DNA of 64,000 bases from Sphaerothrix epifaneia (GTDB taxonomy: Bacteria > Cyanobacteriota > Cyanobacteriia > Phormidesmidales > Phormidesmidaceae), in NCBI RefSeq assembly GCF_042788235.1, contig NZ_JBHZOL010000044.1, forward strand, positions 1 to 64,000, read 5' to 3'. The notes under the pieces are model-generated. The model saw only the letters and a list, made by a program, of their open reading frames with translations. It ran no database searches and was not told where the DNA came from. Positions 8,867-17,841 of the stretch are shown here, one piece after another; position 1 is the stretch's first letter, and every line of letters begins with the position of its first letter. Both the position numbers and the translations under genes were made by a program.

Positions 8867-9460
8867 TCAATCAAAAGAGGTTTCTAAGTCTTTCAAGACT
8901 TTGTCAATAAGCTTCGAAAGAGTGGTTTCCATATCTCGATATTTTGTTGAGATTGAATCAAATAACCTTACAACTGCTGTTGTGTCATTAGCATCTACAT
9001 TTTTTAATTCCAAAATCAAGTCACGAACACTTCTAAGTTGTTCTTCCAATTGCCCTTTCTCTTGTGCATCAATATCTGTTAGGGAGCCGACACTAGAACT
9101 AACACGACTATAGTCACCCTGTCTTTCATTCGTAAATGTTTGCTTAAGGCGAGATAGCTCTGGAATCAGACCATATATTTCACCTGTTTTATCTGCTAAA
9201 ATTCCTGCGATTCTAACATCTGAAATTAAGCGAGAGTAAAAACGTACCAACCTTGCTAATTCTGGAAATCCCTTGCCAATCTTTGTCTTGAATGAGCTGA
9301 AGTCACTCTCAATCGAATCTATCCTTTGTTGAGCCTCTAGTAGCTTCGCTTTTGCAGGTGGAAGAAAAATGGGTAAAGGGATAGTTTCATAAACCGTCTT
9401 TAGTTCTTCAAATCCCTTCGAAATAAGGTTTATCAATGAAATTGCTTCACTAATTTCCAT
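8867..9460 (-). CDS. Small all-helical protein of unknown function
   Basis: The 197-residue product is predicted to be almost entirely helical, with heptad-like stretches over about 40-75 and 130-190, no cysteines, no signal peptide and no membrane segment. Its ATG overlaps the stop region of the upstream zinc-ribbon gene at 9460, so the two are translationally coupled. The N terminus (hydrophobic helices, then a PLPIFLPPAKAK turn) recalls small helical adaptor proteins next to conflict effectors, but I do not recognise a family. Confidence 0.55.
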   Translation of the reverse strand: MEISEAISLINLISKGFEELKTVYETIPLPIFLPPAKAKLLEAQQRIDSIESDFSSFKTKIGKGFPELARLVRFYSRLISDVRIAGILADKTGEIYGLIPELSRLKQTFTNERQGDYSRVSSSVGSLTDIDAQEKGQLEEQLRSVRDLILELKNVDANDTTAVVRLFDSISTKYRDMETTLSKLIDKVLKDLETSFD

Positions 9461-9993
9461 TAATCTTCCTCTTTTATTGTGTATAAATCTCGATTAAGCT
9501 TCCAGTAAGACGCAAGTGCAAGCGCTAATCGATAAGCTTCATGATCATCGCTCGCCTTCAGGGACTCTGCAGTAGTTTGAAACATTTCATGAATGGATGC
9601 AGCAAGTTCTGATGCTTTCGAGTATCGCTTCTCATCAAGAAACTCTTGATACAGCTCAGAAGCTTTCACAATCTGTGTGAATATGTCATGGTCCATATTC
9701 TCCTTTAAGTGTCTAAAGTATTCCTGTGCCTCCTTTGTAATAGTCACAGTATTAGTGTCCTCTTTTACTGGGGTTGAGGACAAGTTGTTCAAGTCTCTAT
9801 TGCCTTCAATCTGAGCGCCTAAAGAAGAGTTGCTATCTTCAGCAGGTTCTAGTTTTAGAGGAATACAATGCGTTGGGCAATCTGGTGGAGTTATGCCAAT
9901 GTCAAATTCATACCAGACATAATCTCCATGCGGACAGATATACTTTCTAGTAAAAGATAGAGATTGAAAGCCAGGTAGGGGTTGAAACGCCAT
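9460..9993 (-). CDS. Zinc-ribbon-like protein with helical C-terminal half
   Basis: The 177-residue product has a small N-terminal metal-binding module: C-P-H-G-D-Y-V-W-Y near residue 20, then C-P-T-H-C about 18 residues on, as in a compact zinc ribbon. An acidic linker follows and then helices (about 85-175) with repeated Tyr and Glu. It is the first gene of the three-gene cassette. CPxGDYVWY-type ribbons precede various domains in STAND- and vWA-type conflict loci, so an adaptor role is plausible but not shown. Confidence 0.55.
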   Translation of the reverse strand: MAFQPLPGFQSLSFTRKYICPHGDYVWYEFDIGITPPDCPTHCIPLKLEPAEDSNSSLGAQIEGNRDLNNLSSTPVKEDTNTVTITKEAQEYFRHLKENMDHDIFTQIVKASELYQEFLDEKRYSKASELAASIHEMFQTTAESLKASDDHEAYRLALALASYWKLNRDLYTIKEED

Positions 9994-10494
9994 AAGTTCA
10001 AATTTGGCTCAACAACAATCAAAAAAAATGAGCTCCTCAACTTTCATACTATTCTCCAATTTCACAAAAAACTTGAGTGAAGTGTAGAAGAGCGCCAGAG
10101 AGAGCTACTGGCAAGTCTAAGCCAAAACAACAGAAATGAAGTTCAGTAGTATGCATGTTTTCAGTACATATGTATTTCATCCCCGGAGATAGTGGTTTAT
10201 TCAAATCATCTCATTGAGCGTGCGAGAGGAACTGAAAAGTCCTGATAATCTAGCTGCAAGACTGCATCTGAGTTGTCTGGAAGATGTGATAATGCACTCT
10301 ACCCTATCGTTGGTACCAGCAACCTAGAGACCTTGGTAGCGGTCTCTAGCTTTCCTGCTGCCGCGCAACTCAAGGCCGTTAGTCAGCCAGTCTTAACTTT
10401 ACCGCCACAAATTTCAACTCTATTTTCCATCCCCCAGTCACATCTGCTCCCTAGCCTGAGGTGATATCCCTCACCCTCGCTCTGGAGCACCTCC
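9994..10494. other. Intergenic region between the reverse-strand cassette and virB6
   Basis: No convincing gene is seen in these 501 bases. The left two thirds is AT-rich and would carry the promoter of the leftward cassette. From about 10370 the composition becomes backbone-like, and a GGAG ahead of ATG 10495 serves virB6. The cassette/backbone junction probably lies between about 10250 and 10400. One perfect 8-bp inverted repeat is annotated separately. Confidence 0.5.
10325..10348. repeat. Perfect 8-bp inverted repeat
   Basis: TAGAGACC and GGTCTCTA flank an 8-base spacer. No T-run follows on either strand, so a classical terminator is unlikely. It lies near the presumed right edge of the AT-rich cassette and could be an operator or an insertion footprint. 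Confidence 0.35.
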
Positions 10495-11595
10495 ATGACC
10501 TCTCCTCCCCTCCCCTGGCTCGCCGTCACCGGCGCAACCCAGATCCTCCAACAAGGGCTCGACACCTCCCAAAGCATCGCCCAATCCTGGGACCAGCAAT
10601 GGCTGACCATCTTTGATAGCACCCTCTACGTCGCCATCAACCAGACCGCCGCCATCTTTGCTGCCGGTGCCCTGATCTTCTTCATCGTTCAGTTTGGCCG
10701 ACAACTCATCGTCGAAGGCGACCTCACCCGGCCCCTGCAAAACCTGATCTGGCCCATCATTGTCGTCTGCCTGCTGGCCAACAACGCCCACCTGCTGGCC
10801 GTCTCCACCGTCAGCCTGCGCAGCGTCATCCACACCCTCTCTAACCAGGTGCTCGAAGTCACCCTGCTGGATGTCAAACTGCGCGATGCCGTCCAGTCCG
10901 CTACTTCCCGCAGCGCCATCGCCAGCGAAATCAGCGCCCAGCTTAGCCAGTGCGAAGGCATGGTGGGCCAAAAGCAAATCGACTGCCTCACCGCCGCCAA
11001 TGCCCAAGTGCAGGCCACCATCAACGACTACCAGGGCTTTATCCCTCTGCCCGACTCCCTCCGCAACATTGCCCGCGCCATTGATGGAGCCGTGCAGACC
11101 GCTCAGTCAGAAAACAATCCGATATCCGGCGCGGTTTTTGGCACGGCTGGCTTCTTCGCCGGATTCCTCGGCTCCGTCAACCAGGAAATCCTTCAATACG
11201 TGCTGCTGGCTTTTCAATGGGCCTTCACCAACATCTTGGAAATCTCGATGCTGCTCACCGGGCTGATGGGGCCATTCGCCGTCGCGGGCAGTCTGCTGCC
11301 CTTTGAAGCCAAGCCTCTATTCGCTTGGTTGACGGGCTTCTTCAGCCTGGGCATGGCGCAGGTGTCCTACAACATCATCGTCGGGCTGGCGGGGGTGGTC
11401 GTGGTCAATGCGGATGTCACCGATACCCTCGGCTTTCTCGTGATTATTGGCCTGCTGGCTCCCGCTTTGGCGTTGGCGATCGCCGCTGGGGGTGGCCTCG
11501 CGGTCTTCAACATCATCACCAGTGGCTCGGCTCGCATGGTCAACCTGCTCGGCTCTTACGCCTCCTCACCCCGCTACTTCCATTCCTTTCGTTAG
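10495..11595 (+). CDS. virB6: VirB6/TrbL-like polytopic conjugation channel protein
   Basis: The 366-residue product has a hydrophilic start, about six membrane segments (roughly 45-65, 80-98, and four between 210 and 350) and a large periplasmic loop (about 105-205) with two cysteines about 10 residues apart that could form a disulfide. Size, topology and position before virB8/virB10/virB9 fit VirB6, the inner-membrane channel component of type IV secretion. A GGAG precedes ATG 10495. It follows the AT-rich cassette, so it may have lost read-through from the virB4 end of the operon. Confidence 0.75.
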   Translation: MTSPPLPWLAVTGATQILQQGLDTSQSIAQSWDQQWLTIFDSTLYVAINQTAAIFAAGALIFFIVQFGRQLIVEGDLTRPLQNLIWPIIVVCLLANNAHLLAVSTVSLRSVIHTLSNQVLEVTLLDVKLRDAVQSATSRSAIASEISAQLSQCEGMVGQKQIDCLTAANAQVQATINDYQGFIPLPDSLRNIARAIDGAVQTAQSENNPISGAVFGTAGFFAGFLGSVNQEILQYVLLAFQWAFTNILEISMLLTGLMGPFAVAGSLLPFEAKPLFAWLTGFFSLGMAQVSYNIIVGLAGVVVVNADVTDTLGFLVIIGLLAPALALAIAAGGGLAVFNIITSGSARMVNLLGSYASSPRYFHSFR

Positions 11596-11607
11596 GGGAA
11601 ACCTGCA

Positions 11608-12357
11608 ATGCAACTCCTCAACCGTACTCGTCGCTTCCATTCCTCCGACATTCTGCCGCTGTTCGTCTTGGGTACCCTCGGCGTCCAGGGCTTGCTGCTG
11701 GTCTTGACGCTGCTGAATACGACCCGCATCACCATGCTGGCCCATCGCCCGGTGCCCTCCCTGGTGCAGCTGGTGGATGGCCATTCCATCAGTACCGAAG
11801 CCGTTGACCCCAGCCAGCGGACGCCGGAGGTGATTCAACAGTTCGTCAAAACCTCAATGGGGCTGATGTTCACCTGGAATCCTCAGGGACAGCCTGCCGA
11901 CACTGCCGATACCAGTGCTGCAACCGATCAGGGGGTGCCTATCGGTCATGGCCGCATCACCACCAGTAGTTGGCAAGCGTCGTTTGCCCTGAAAGAAGAC
12001 TTCCGCACCGCGTTTCTAGATCAGGTCGCCGCCATCACGCCCCCCGGAGTGTTCAGCGGCAGTGCCCAAAGCGTGCTCAACATTGAGACGATTTCGACTC
12101 CGAAAGAACTGGAGGCCGGTTACTGGCAGGTGGATATGGTGGCTAACCTGCTAATTTTCGACCCCACGCATCCGCAAGGACTGGCGGTGCCCTTCAACAA
12201 AAGTCTCTTTGTTCAGGCGGTGGAACCCGCTGCCGACCCGCTGCCGGAAACCTCGACGCCGCTGCAAAAAGCCGTGTATCGCCTGCGGGAAAACGGTTTG
12301 GAAATCACCGAAATCCGCGACCTGGACATTCAACAACTCGCTCCCAATCCTAGCTAA
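11608..12357 (+). CDS. VirB8/TraE-like inner-membrane assembly protein
   Basis: The 249-residue product has a short cytoplasmic tail, one membrane anchor (about 16-37) and a periplasmic domain with alternating strands and helices. This matches VirB8/TraE topology (NTF2-like periplasmic domain). It starts 12 bp after virB6 with a GGGGAAA Shine-Dalgarno-like sequence and is followed 15 bp later by virB10. Assignment is by topology, size and synteny; no sequence motif is diagnostic. Confidence 0.65.
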   Translation: MQLLNRTRRFHSSDILPLFVLGTLGVQGLLLVLTLLNTTRITMLAHRPVPSLVQLVDGHSISTEAVDPSQRTPEVIQQFVKTSMGLMFTWNPQGQPADTADTSAATDQGVPIGHGRITTSSWQASFALKEDFRTAFLDQVAAITPPGVFSGSAQSVLNIETISTPKELEAGYWQVDMVANLLIFDPTHPQGLAVPFNKSLFVQAVEPAADPLPETSTPLQKAVYRLRENGLEITEIRDLDIQQLAPNPS

Positions 12358-12372
12358 GCAAGGACGTTTGCC

Positions 12373-13845
12373 ATGTTATCCATCCCCTCATCCGAGACTG
12401 AAACGCCGCTGCCGGAAACCGATGAACTCAGTCATCTGGCAGCCCTCACGGGTTACAGCGAAGACCCAGTTACGCCAGCAGCCCCCAGCACCAACGGCTC
12501 TGCCTTACTCGACCCAGAAGATTTTGAACCCGAGACCGACCCCACGACACAGCCGCAACTGTGGAGTAATCCCTGGGCGAAAGCCGCTTTTGTGGGTTCA
12601 GGACTCGCGATCGCGATCGGTCTCGTTGCCCTCTTTCTCCACAGCGTTCATGCCCCCAGCAACACTCTCGTTGCCGATGAAACCGCTCCAGCGGTGGAAG
12701 CGCCCCTTGATCCAACGACGCAAGCTGATGCCGACCCCAGTGAAATTGGCCGACTCAAGACCGTTGAAGCCCTGGGGAGTCAGGCGGAAGCGTTAAAGGC
12801 AGAGAAAGCCCAGCCTGAGCCGACTTCACCGACAATAACGACTACGCCAATTCCCGCCACGGCGGTGGCGACATCCCCGCCCCCCGTCAGCCATCCGGCT
12901 CCGGTCAGTTACGCTCCGCCCCATGCCTATTCGGCTCCAGTGCGCTCTGCTCCTGTATCGGCGATCGCGGCTGCTCCCACAATCAAAGCCGATCCAGTTG
13001 AGCAATGGCAGACCGCCGCCGCATTGGGCAGCTACGGTCAGGTCAGCTACGACCCGGCAAAACCCAACACCGCAACGCCTGTCGCATCAGCGGAAATTCC
13101 GGTAACGACAGATGCCGCTGTTAAATCGGCAGATCCTGACCAGACTCGTTATGAAGCCGATGCCGCCGCGATTCTCTCCGGAACACCCAGCCATGTGGTC
13201 AGCATTCTGGCGGGAGCGAAAGCCGCTGCCACCCTCAGCACCCCGGTCATCTGGGCGCAGGATTTGGACAACACTCAGCAGCCTCAGCGCTTTGGTCTTC
13301 AGCTCACCGAGCCGATTCTAGCTGCCGATGGCACCGCTGCCTTACCTGCCGGTACCCAGATGGTGACTCAGGTAGACACCATTTCTGGAAGCGGTCTGGT
13401 AGAACTCTCGGTCATTGCCGTGATGATTCCTACTGCTACTGGCAACCAGGTGGTCTCTGTTCCTGTTGGGGCGGTGCTGGTTCAGGGTGAGCAGGGCAAT
13501 CCGCTGATGGCGGAGGAATACAACCACGATGCCGGGCGCATCCAGAGCCTGGATGCCAGCGTGGCCCTGATGGGGGCGCTGGGCAAAGTCGGTGAAATCC
13601 TCAACCGTCCCACCAGCCAAACCTCCACGGGGTCTGTTTTCTACAGTTCCTCGACTACGACCAATCCACCGCCGAATATTTTGGGAGCGGTGCTGGAAGG
13701 GGGCTTTGATGCGCTGCATGATCAGGTGTCCGATCGCCAGCAACAAGAAATCGAAGACATCCTTAGTCGTCCCAATGTTTGGTACATCCCTGCCGATCAG
13801 CCGGTGCAGGTATTCACCGGAGCCTCCTTTGAGGTGGCGCTATGA
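12373..13845 (+). CDS. virB10: VirB10/TrbI-type secretion scaffold
   Basis: The 490-residue product has a cytoplasmic N-terminal part, a single membrane segment (about 72-93), a long Pro/Ala/Thr-rich periplasmic linker (about 110-220), and a C-terminal beta domain. That domain has the VirB10/TrbI pattern LPAGTQM followed by a V-x-V-P-V-G-A strand and ends in DQPVQVFT. VirB10 spans both membranes and links ATPase energy to the outer-membrane pore. The gene shares an ATGA overlap with the next one. Confidence 0.85.
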   Translation: MLSIPSSETETPLPETDELSHLAALTGYSEDPVTPAAPSTNGSALLDPEDFEPETDPTTQPQLWSNPWAKAAFVGSGLAIAIGLVALFLHSVHAPSNTLVADETAPAVEAPLDPTTQADADPSEIGRLKTVEALGSQAEALKAEKAQPEPTSPTITTTPIPATAVATSPPPVSHPAPVSYAPPHAYSAPVRSAPVSAIAAAPTIKADPVEQWQTAAALGSYGQVSYDPAKPNTATPVASAEIPVTTDAAVKSADPDQTRYEADAAAILSGTPSHVVSILAGAKAAATLSTPVIWAQDLDNTQQPQRFGLQLTEPILAADGTAALPAGTQMVTQVDTISGSGLVELSVIAVMIPTATGNQVVSVPVGAVLVQGEQGNPLMAEEYNHDAGRIQSLDASVALMGALGKVGEILNRPTSQTSTGSVFYSSSTTTNPPPNILGAVLEGGFDALHDQVSDRQQQEIEDILSRPNVWYIPADQPVQVFTGASFEVAL

Positions 13846-14609
13846 AACGGATTGCTTTGGTGTTGCCATTGGTAGCCGCTTCGCTGCTGGCGATCGCAAC
13901 ACCCACTTTCGCGGCCCCCATCGTCCGCCAAATCTCCGAAGCCCAAGCGCAGGGACTCACAGGTGACGGGGCTCAAATTTCTGTCTGGCCCGGTTCTGGC
14001 ACCAATCTGGACTTTACCCGCACCGGGGAAGTGATTCAGCGAGTCTGGCTCGATGACCCCAGTCGGCTCACCCTGGATTTCGACGGCAACCTCTGTGGTC
14101 AGGGAAATTCCGGGAATTGTGATGGGGCCGGAGCCAGCGTCATCCACCTCAGACGAGTGACGGGGATTCACTTTGAGAACCTGCCGGAAACTGTCTTTAC
14201 CTTGCTGACGGTAGTGACCGATTCCACCGCAGGGCGTAAGGTCTATCAGTTTCAGGTGAACTATGGCTCGGGCGATCCACAGTATGCGACGGTGGCGATC
14301 GCTCCTAATGTATCTGCTCAGTCCTCAACAATCGTTACCATCAGTGGTCGGTCGGCTGGTCTCCTGGATATTCAGCGGGGGCTGCGGAGTGTGATCGCAT
14401 CCCAACTCATTCCTTCTGATAGTCCCGTTATCCCCAAAATCCAAGACTTCCTGGCCCGTGTCCGCAATGGCGCAACGCCCCAAGCGGCTGCCGACGCGGC
14501 AGGGATTTCTCTGGCTGTAGTGTCGCGACTGGCGGAGATGGGATTACCTGCGATCGCTCAACCTATCGAGACCTCTCCACCTGTACCGCTGGAGGTCGCC
14601 AATCCATGA
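13842..14609 (+). CDS. virB9: VirB9/TraK-like outer-membrane pore protein
   Basis: The 255-residue product has a signal peptide (about 1-25, cleavage after FAA) and a beta-rich body (about 40-165) of the VirB9/TraK type, with an early IQRVWLDDPSR strand and a YATVAIAP strand. A helical tail of about 50 residues follows. Start ATG 13842 overlaps the virB10 stop (ATGA) with a GAGGTGG ribosome site, and its own stop overlaps virD4 the same way. With VirB10 it would form the outer-membrane core complex. Confidence 0.7.
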   Translation: MKRIALVLPLVAASLLAIATPTFAAPIVRQISEAQAQGLTGDGAQISVWPGSGTNLDFTRTGEVIQRVWLDDPSRLTLDFDGNLCGQGNSGNCDGAGASVIHLRRVTGIHFENLPETVFTLLTVVTDSTAGRKVYQFQVNYGSGDPQYATVAIAPNVSAQSSTIVTISGRSAGLLDIQRGLRSVIASQLIPSDSPVIPKIQDFLARVRNGATPQAAADAAGISLAVVSRLAEMGLPAIAQPIETSPPVPLEVANP

Positions 14610-16393
14610 GCGCTCCCAAAGCCTACATCGGCGTGACTCCCGTTCCCGACGGCATCACCAGCACGGGCAGCAACATCTTCCATTCCCTCCAGGGCCAGAA
14701 CGGACTGGTGCTTGTGGGAGCAATCGCCGCCATGATGGTGATGTCCTTCGTCGGCAAAAACCAGAAGAAAGGCCAACTGGCCCGAGGCTACCTGGCCGGA
14801 AGCGGGGAGAAACGCGCCGCCCGCAAGAAGGCGATGCAGCAACTGCAAGAACACCGCCATAATGCCGTCACCCTATACGTCGGCAGCGCCATTCGGAACG
14901 CCAAAGGCCAGATCAACAGCGGTCGCAGTCTCTGGCTGCCCGATGCCCAGCGGGGCATTGCCGTCTGTGGTGCTCCCGGTTCGGGGAAGACCTTCTCAAT
15001 GATCAACCCCACTATCCGTTCAGCGCTGGATCAGGGCACACCTGCGATTGTGTACGATTTCAAATACCCCGACCAGACGGAAGTCCTGGCCGCCTACGCC
15101 GCCAAACGGGGCTACTCGGTCAGCATCTTTGCCCCTGGTTACCCCGAAAGCGAGGTCTGCAATCCCCTGGACTTTCTGCGGGATGCTGACGACGCGCTAA
15201 TGGCGCGGCAGATTGCCACGGTGATGAACCGCAACTTTGCCCTCTCCGCCAATGCCTCGGAAGACAAGTTCTTTGCCGATGCCGGAGACCAGCTCACCCA
15301 GGCCATTCTGATGCTGGCGAAGGGGATGCCGGAACCGGATTTGATGATGGCCTCCGCGATCTTGAGCCTGACGGATTTGCCGAGTCGCATTCGCCATGCC
15401 AAAGAACGAGGAGATGCCGGAGCCGACTGGCAGATGAGCAACTGGGTATATCTGGCCTTTTCCCAGCTATTACAGCTAGCAGGGTCTGAGAAGACCGTGG
15501 CTGGAGTCATCGGCATGGCGAGTAAGGTCTTCAGCCGCTTCCTCAGTCAGGAGTTGGTGAGTGCCTTCTGTGGTCAGACCACGCTACCCCTGGATCTAGA
15601 AGGCAAACAGCTGCTGATTCTGGGACTGGATCGCCAGCGACGGGAAGCAGTTACTCCGCTGGTCGCCACCCTGTTGCACCTGATTGTCACCCGCAACGTC
15701 ACCCGTAAGCGCAGCGATCCGCTGGTGCTGGCCCTCGATGAGTTGCCGACGCTGTATCTGCCCTACCTGACCCAGTGGCTGAACGAAAACCGCTCCGATG
15801 GTCTGGTGACGATTGTCGGCTTTCAAAACCTGACCCAGCTGGAGAAAGCCTACTCCCGAGAGGTGAGCCGCTCGATTCTGGGCGGCTGTGCCACGAAAGC
15901 CCTGTTCAATCCCCAGGACCCGGACAGCGCTCGCCTCTTCAGTGACTACCTGGGGGAAGAGGAGGTGGAAATCAAATCCAAAACCAAGAGCACGGGCAAA
16001 GGGGGCGGCAGCACCAGCACGGCAGGCCATACCCAGAAGCGGGCGATTGTGGAACCGGCCCAGTTCAATAAGCTGACGACGGGCAAGTGTGTGCTGATCA
16101 ACCCGGCCTACAGCCGCAAGGATGAGGGCTCGATTCCTTTGATTTTGAAGGTGAAGGTGCCCAAGGCGGATCTGGCCCAGGAAGCCTGGAGCAAAGAGCG
16201 CTGGCCCAAGGTAAGAGAGCGGCTGATTGCGGCGTCTCATCAGTCGTTCAACTCGGAGGCGCATACCCGCGAGCAGTTGGCTTCCCGCATGGCAATCGCC
16301 GAACAGCTCTTCCCCCTCCCTAAACAATCAACGCCCAGTGCGCCCAATCTCAAAGACCCGGCGATTCTCAAGCAGTTTCAGGATGTGTTTTGA
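14606..16393 (+). CDS. virD4: VirD4/TraG-type coupling ATPase
   Basis: The 595-residue product is a type IV coupling protein that brings the relaxosome or substrate to the secretion channel. One membrane segment near the N terminus (about 34-50) precedes Walker A GAPGSGKT (122-129) and Walker B LVLALDE (about 373-379), followed by the TraG/VirD4 conserved block near ENRSDGLVTIVGFQNLTQL. The length is normal. Translation is coupled to virB9 (ATGA) with a GGAGG site just ahead. Confidence 0.92.
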   Translation: MSAPKAYIGVTPVPDGITSTGSNIFHSLQGQNGLVLVGAIAAMMVMSFVGKNQKKGQLARGYLAGSGEKRAARKKAMQQLQEHRHNAVTLYVGSAIRNAKGQINSGRSLWLPDAQRGIAVCGAPGSGKTFSMINPTIRSALDQGTPAIVYDFKYPDQTEVLAAYAAKRGYSVSIFAPGYPESEVCNPLDFLRDADDALMARQIATVMNRNFALSANASEDKFFADAGDQLTQAILMLAKGMPEPDLMMASAILSLTDLPSRIRHAKERGDAGADWQMSNWVYLAFSQLLQLAGSEKTVAGVIGMASKVFSRFLSQELVSAFCGQTTLPLDLEGKQLLILGLDRQRREAVTPLVATLLHLIVTRNVTRKRSDPLVLALDELPTLYLPYLTQWLNENRSDGLVTIVGFQNLTQLEKAYSREVSRSILGGCATKALFNPQDPDSARLFSDYLGEEEVEIKSKTKSTGKGGGSTSTAGHTQKRAIVEPAQFNKLTTGKCVLINPAYSRKDEGSIPLILKVKVPKADLAQEAWSKERWPKVRERLIAASHQSFNSEAHTREQLASRMAIAEQLFPLPKQSTPSAPNLKDPAILKQFQDVF

Positions 16394-16410
16394 CCCTTGC
16401 GAGGTGACCC

Positions 16411-17460
16411 ATGACCTTCGGCGGCTCTCCCCACAGTGCTGAGAAAGTGCAGCACGACATTAATTCGATTTTGGATGCGATCGCTCAGATGCTGGCCAAA
16501 GTGCGACTCCAGCAGTTGTTAGCAGAAGAGAAAGAAGCCCAGCAGGAACCGCTGCAGCTCAAGGCAGAACTGGAAAGCTATCCGCTTGAGGTTGCTGAGA
16601 CAGAGCGCTGCGATGAGCCGCCCTTGCTGACGGGCAATGACCCAAAATTGCTGAAGCCGGTGCCACCGTATCAGTTGGCAGCCACGCCAGTGCGGATTCA
16701 GATTGGTGAGGCGATCGTGGCGGGAGCCCTGGAGGGTGACCTGCGGGAGCAGTTGCTACAGTTGCCGCCAGAGCAGGTGGCTTATCTGCGGCAGGTGATG
16801 GAGCCCCCAGCTTTGCCCGGTGAAGTAGAGGTAATTGACGGCGAGATTGTCGATGTCGAAATCGACGGGGTACCTTGCTTTCACTATGAGCCCCTTAAGC
16901 AGCTGGCTCCCCATCCGGAGCGGATTCCCTATGGGGAAGCGGAGCGGATCATGGGTCAGGAGTTGGGGGAATCGTCAATTCCCCATCCTGAGCTGCTAGT
17001 GGAACCTCCAGTGCTGGTAGTGGAGGTGCTGCCGGATGGGCAGGTGGAGTATGACCCCAGATTAGGTGCTCAGCTTGAAGGATTGGCTCAGGCGGCGGAG
17101 AACCGCGAAGAACGGACAGAACCAGCAGATGAGGTGGCAGCGGAGTTATCGCCGGAGGAGCAAGCTGCGGTCAAAACGGTGCAGCAGTTCTTTGCGTTGA
17201 CGGGGTTGCAGGAGTTTGAGGGCCAGCATTATCGGCTGAAGATGGTGGGGAATCAGCTCTCGGTAGAAGCGAAGGATGGGCGCGGGGAGGTGTTGGCGGT
17301 AGATGGGGAGAAGGCGATTTCACGGCTGGAAACGCAGGATTTTCAGCAGTTTGACGCCGCAAGAGAGCTTTTGGGAAGGCATCTGAATCAAGGGGCTTCC
17401 ATAGTATCGGAAGTGCCTAGGATGCGGGTCTTGAGACCTACCGGCCCAGAAATAGAATAG
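16411..17460 (+). CDS. Acidic hypothetical protein at the end of the conjugation operon
   Basis: The 349-residue product begins 17 bp after virD4 behind GAGGTG, in the same operon. It has a helical N-terminal segment (Gln/Glu-rich), a Pro- and Glu-rich middle and a short C-terminal alpha/beta segment (about 240-340). There is no signal peptide, membrane segment or cysteine pattern. No family is recognised. Position after virD4 would suit a relaxosome accessory or replication-partition helper, but nothing in the chain proves it. It marks the left end of the large AT-rich island. Confidence 0.6.
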   Translation: MTFGGSPHSAEKVQHDINSILDAIAQMLAKVRLQQLLAEEKEAQQEPLQLKAELESYPLEVAETERCDEPPLLTGNDPKLLKPVPPYQLAATPVRIQIGEAIVAGALEGDLREQLLQLPPEQVAYLRQVMEPPALPGEVEVIDGEIVDVEIDGVPCFHYEPLKQLAPHPERIPYGEAERIMGQELGESSIPHPELLVEPPVLVVEVLPDGQVEYDPRLGAQLEGLAQAAENREERTEPADEVAAELSPEEQAAVKTVQQFFALTGLQEFEGQHYRLKMVGNQLSVEAKDGRGEVLAVDGEKAISRLETQDFQQFDAARELLGRHLNQGASIVSEVPRMRVLRPTGPEIE

Positions 17461-17473
17461 AGATTCAGTCGAG

Positions 17474-17833
17474 TCAGTCACTTAGAGACTCCTTCCGACT
17501 GCTAATGACACTACACCAATGTCGCGCTTGCGCCGCTATCTCGAACCGTTGTCGCTCATCGGACCAGAGTTCTGACCACCCTAACTTCCATTGGCTGAGT
17601 AATCGTTGCAGGTCTACCAATTCAGCTGCAAAGGCTATATCTGCCTCCAAATCAAAGTTAGGAACAGTCCACTCGATAAAAAACTGGCTCTCGGTAACGA
17701 AGTATTGGGCGACAGCTCCTTGAGCACCATCGTCTGCCAGTAGTTGAAGACGCACTAAATTCAGCATCAGGTTGTCTAGCTGGAAACTTTGATCAGCCTC
17801 GAAGTATCGCCGTTTGAGGATTTCCCAATTCAT
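17474..17833 (-). CDS. Small hypothetical protein coupled to a 4-TM membrane protein
   Basis: The product has 119 residues from ATG 17833; an in-frame TTG at 17845 would add four residues and create a TTGA overlap with the upstream gene. It is helical and Trp/Leu-rich with many charged residues and no membrane segment. It pairs with the membrane protein upstream in a two-gene operon. I do not recognise the family. Confidence 0.5.
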   Translation of the reverse strand: MNWEILKRRYFEADQSFQLDNLMLNLVRLQLLADDGAQGAVAQYFVTESQFFIEWTVPNFDLEADIAFAAELVDLQRLLSQWKLGWSELWSDERQRFEIAAQARHWCSVISSRKESLSD

Positions 17834-17841
17834 CGCCAAGG

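Noticed and set aside
10273..10464. Short forward frame upstream of virB6
   Set aside because: There is no ribosome site, the composition changes within it, and it has no recognisable content.
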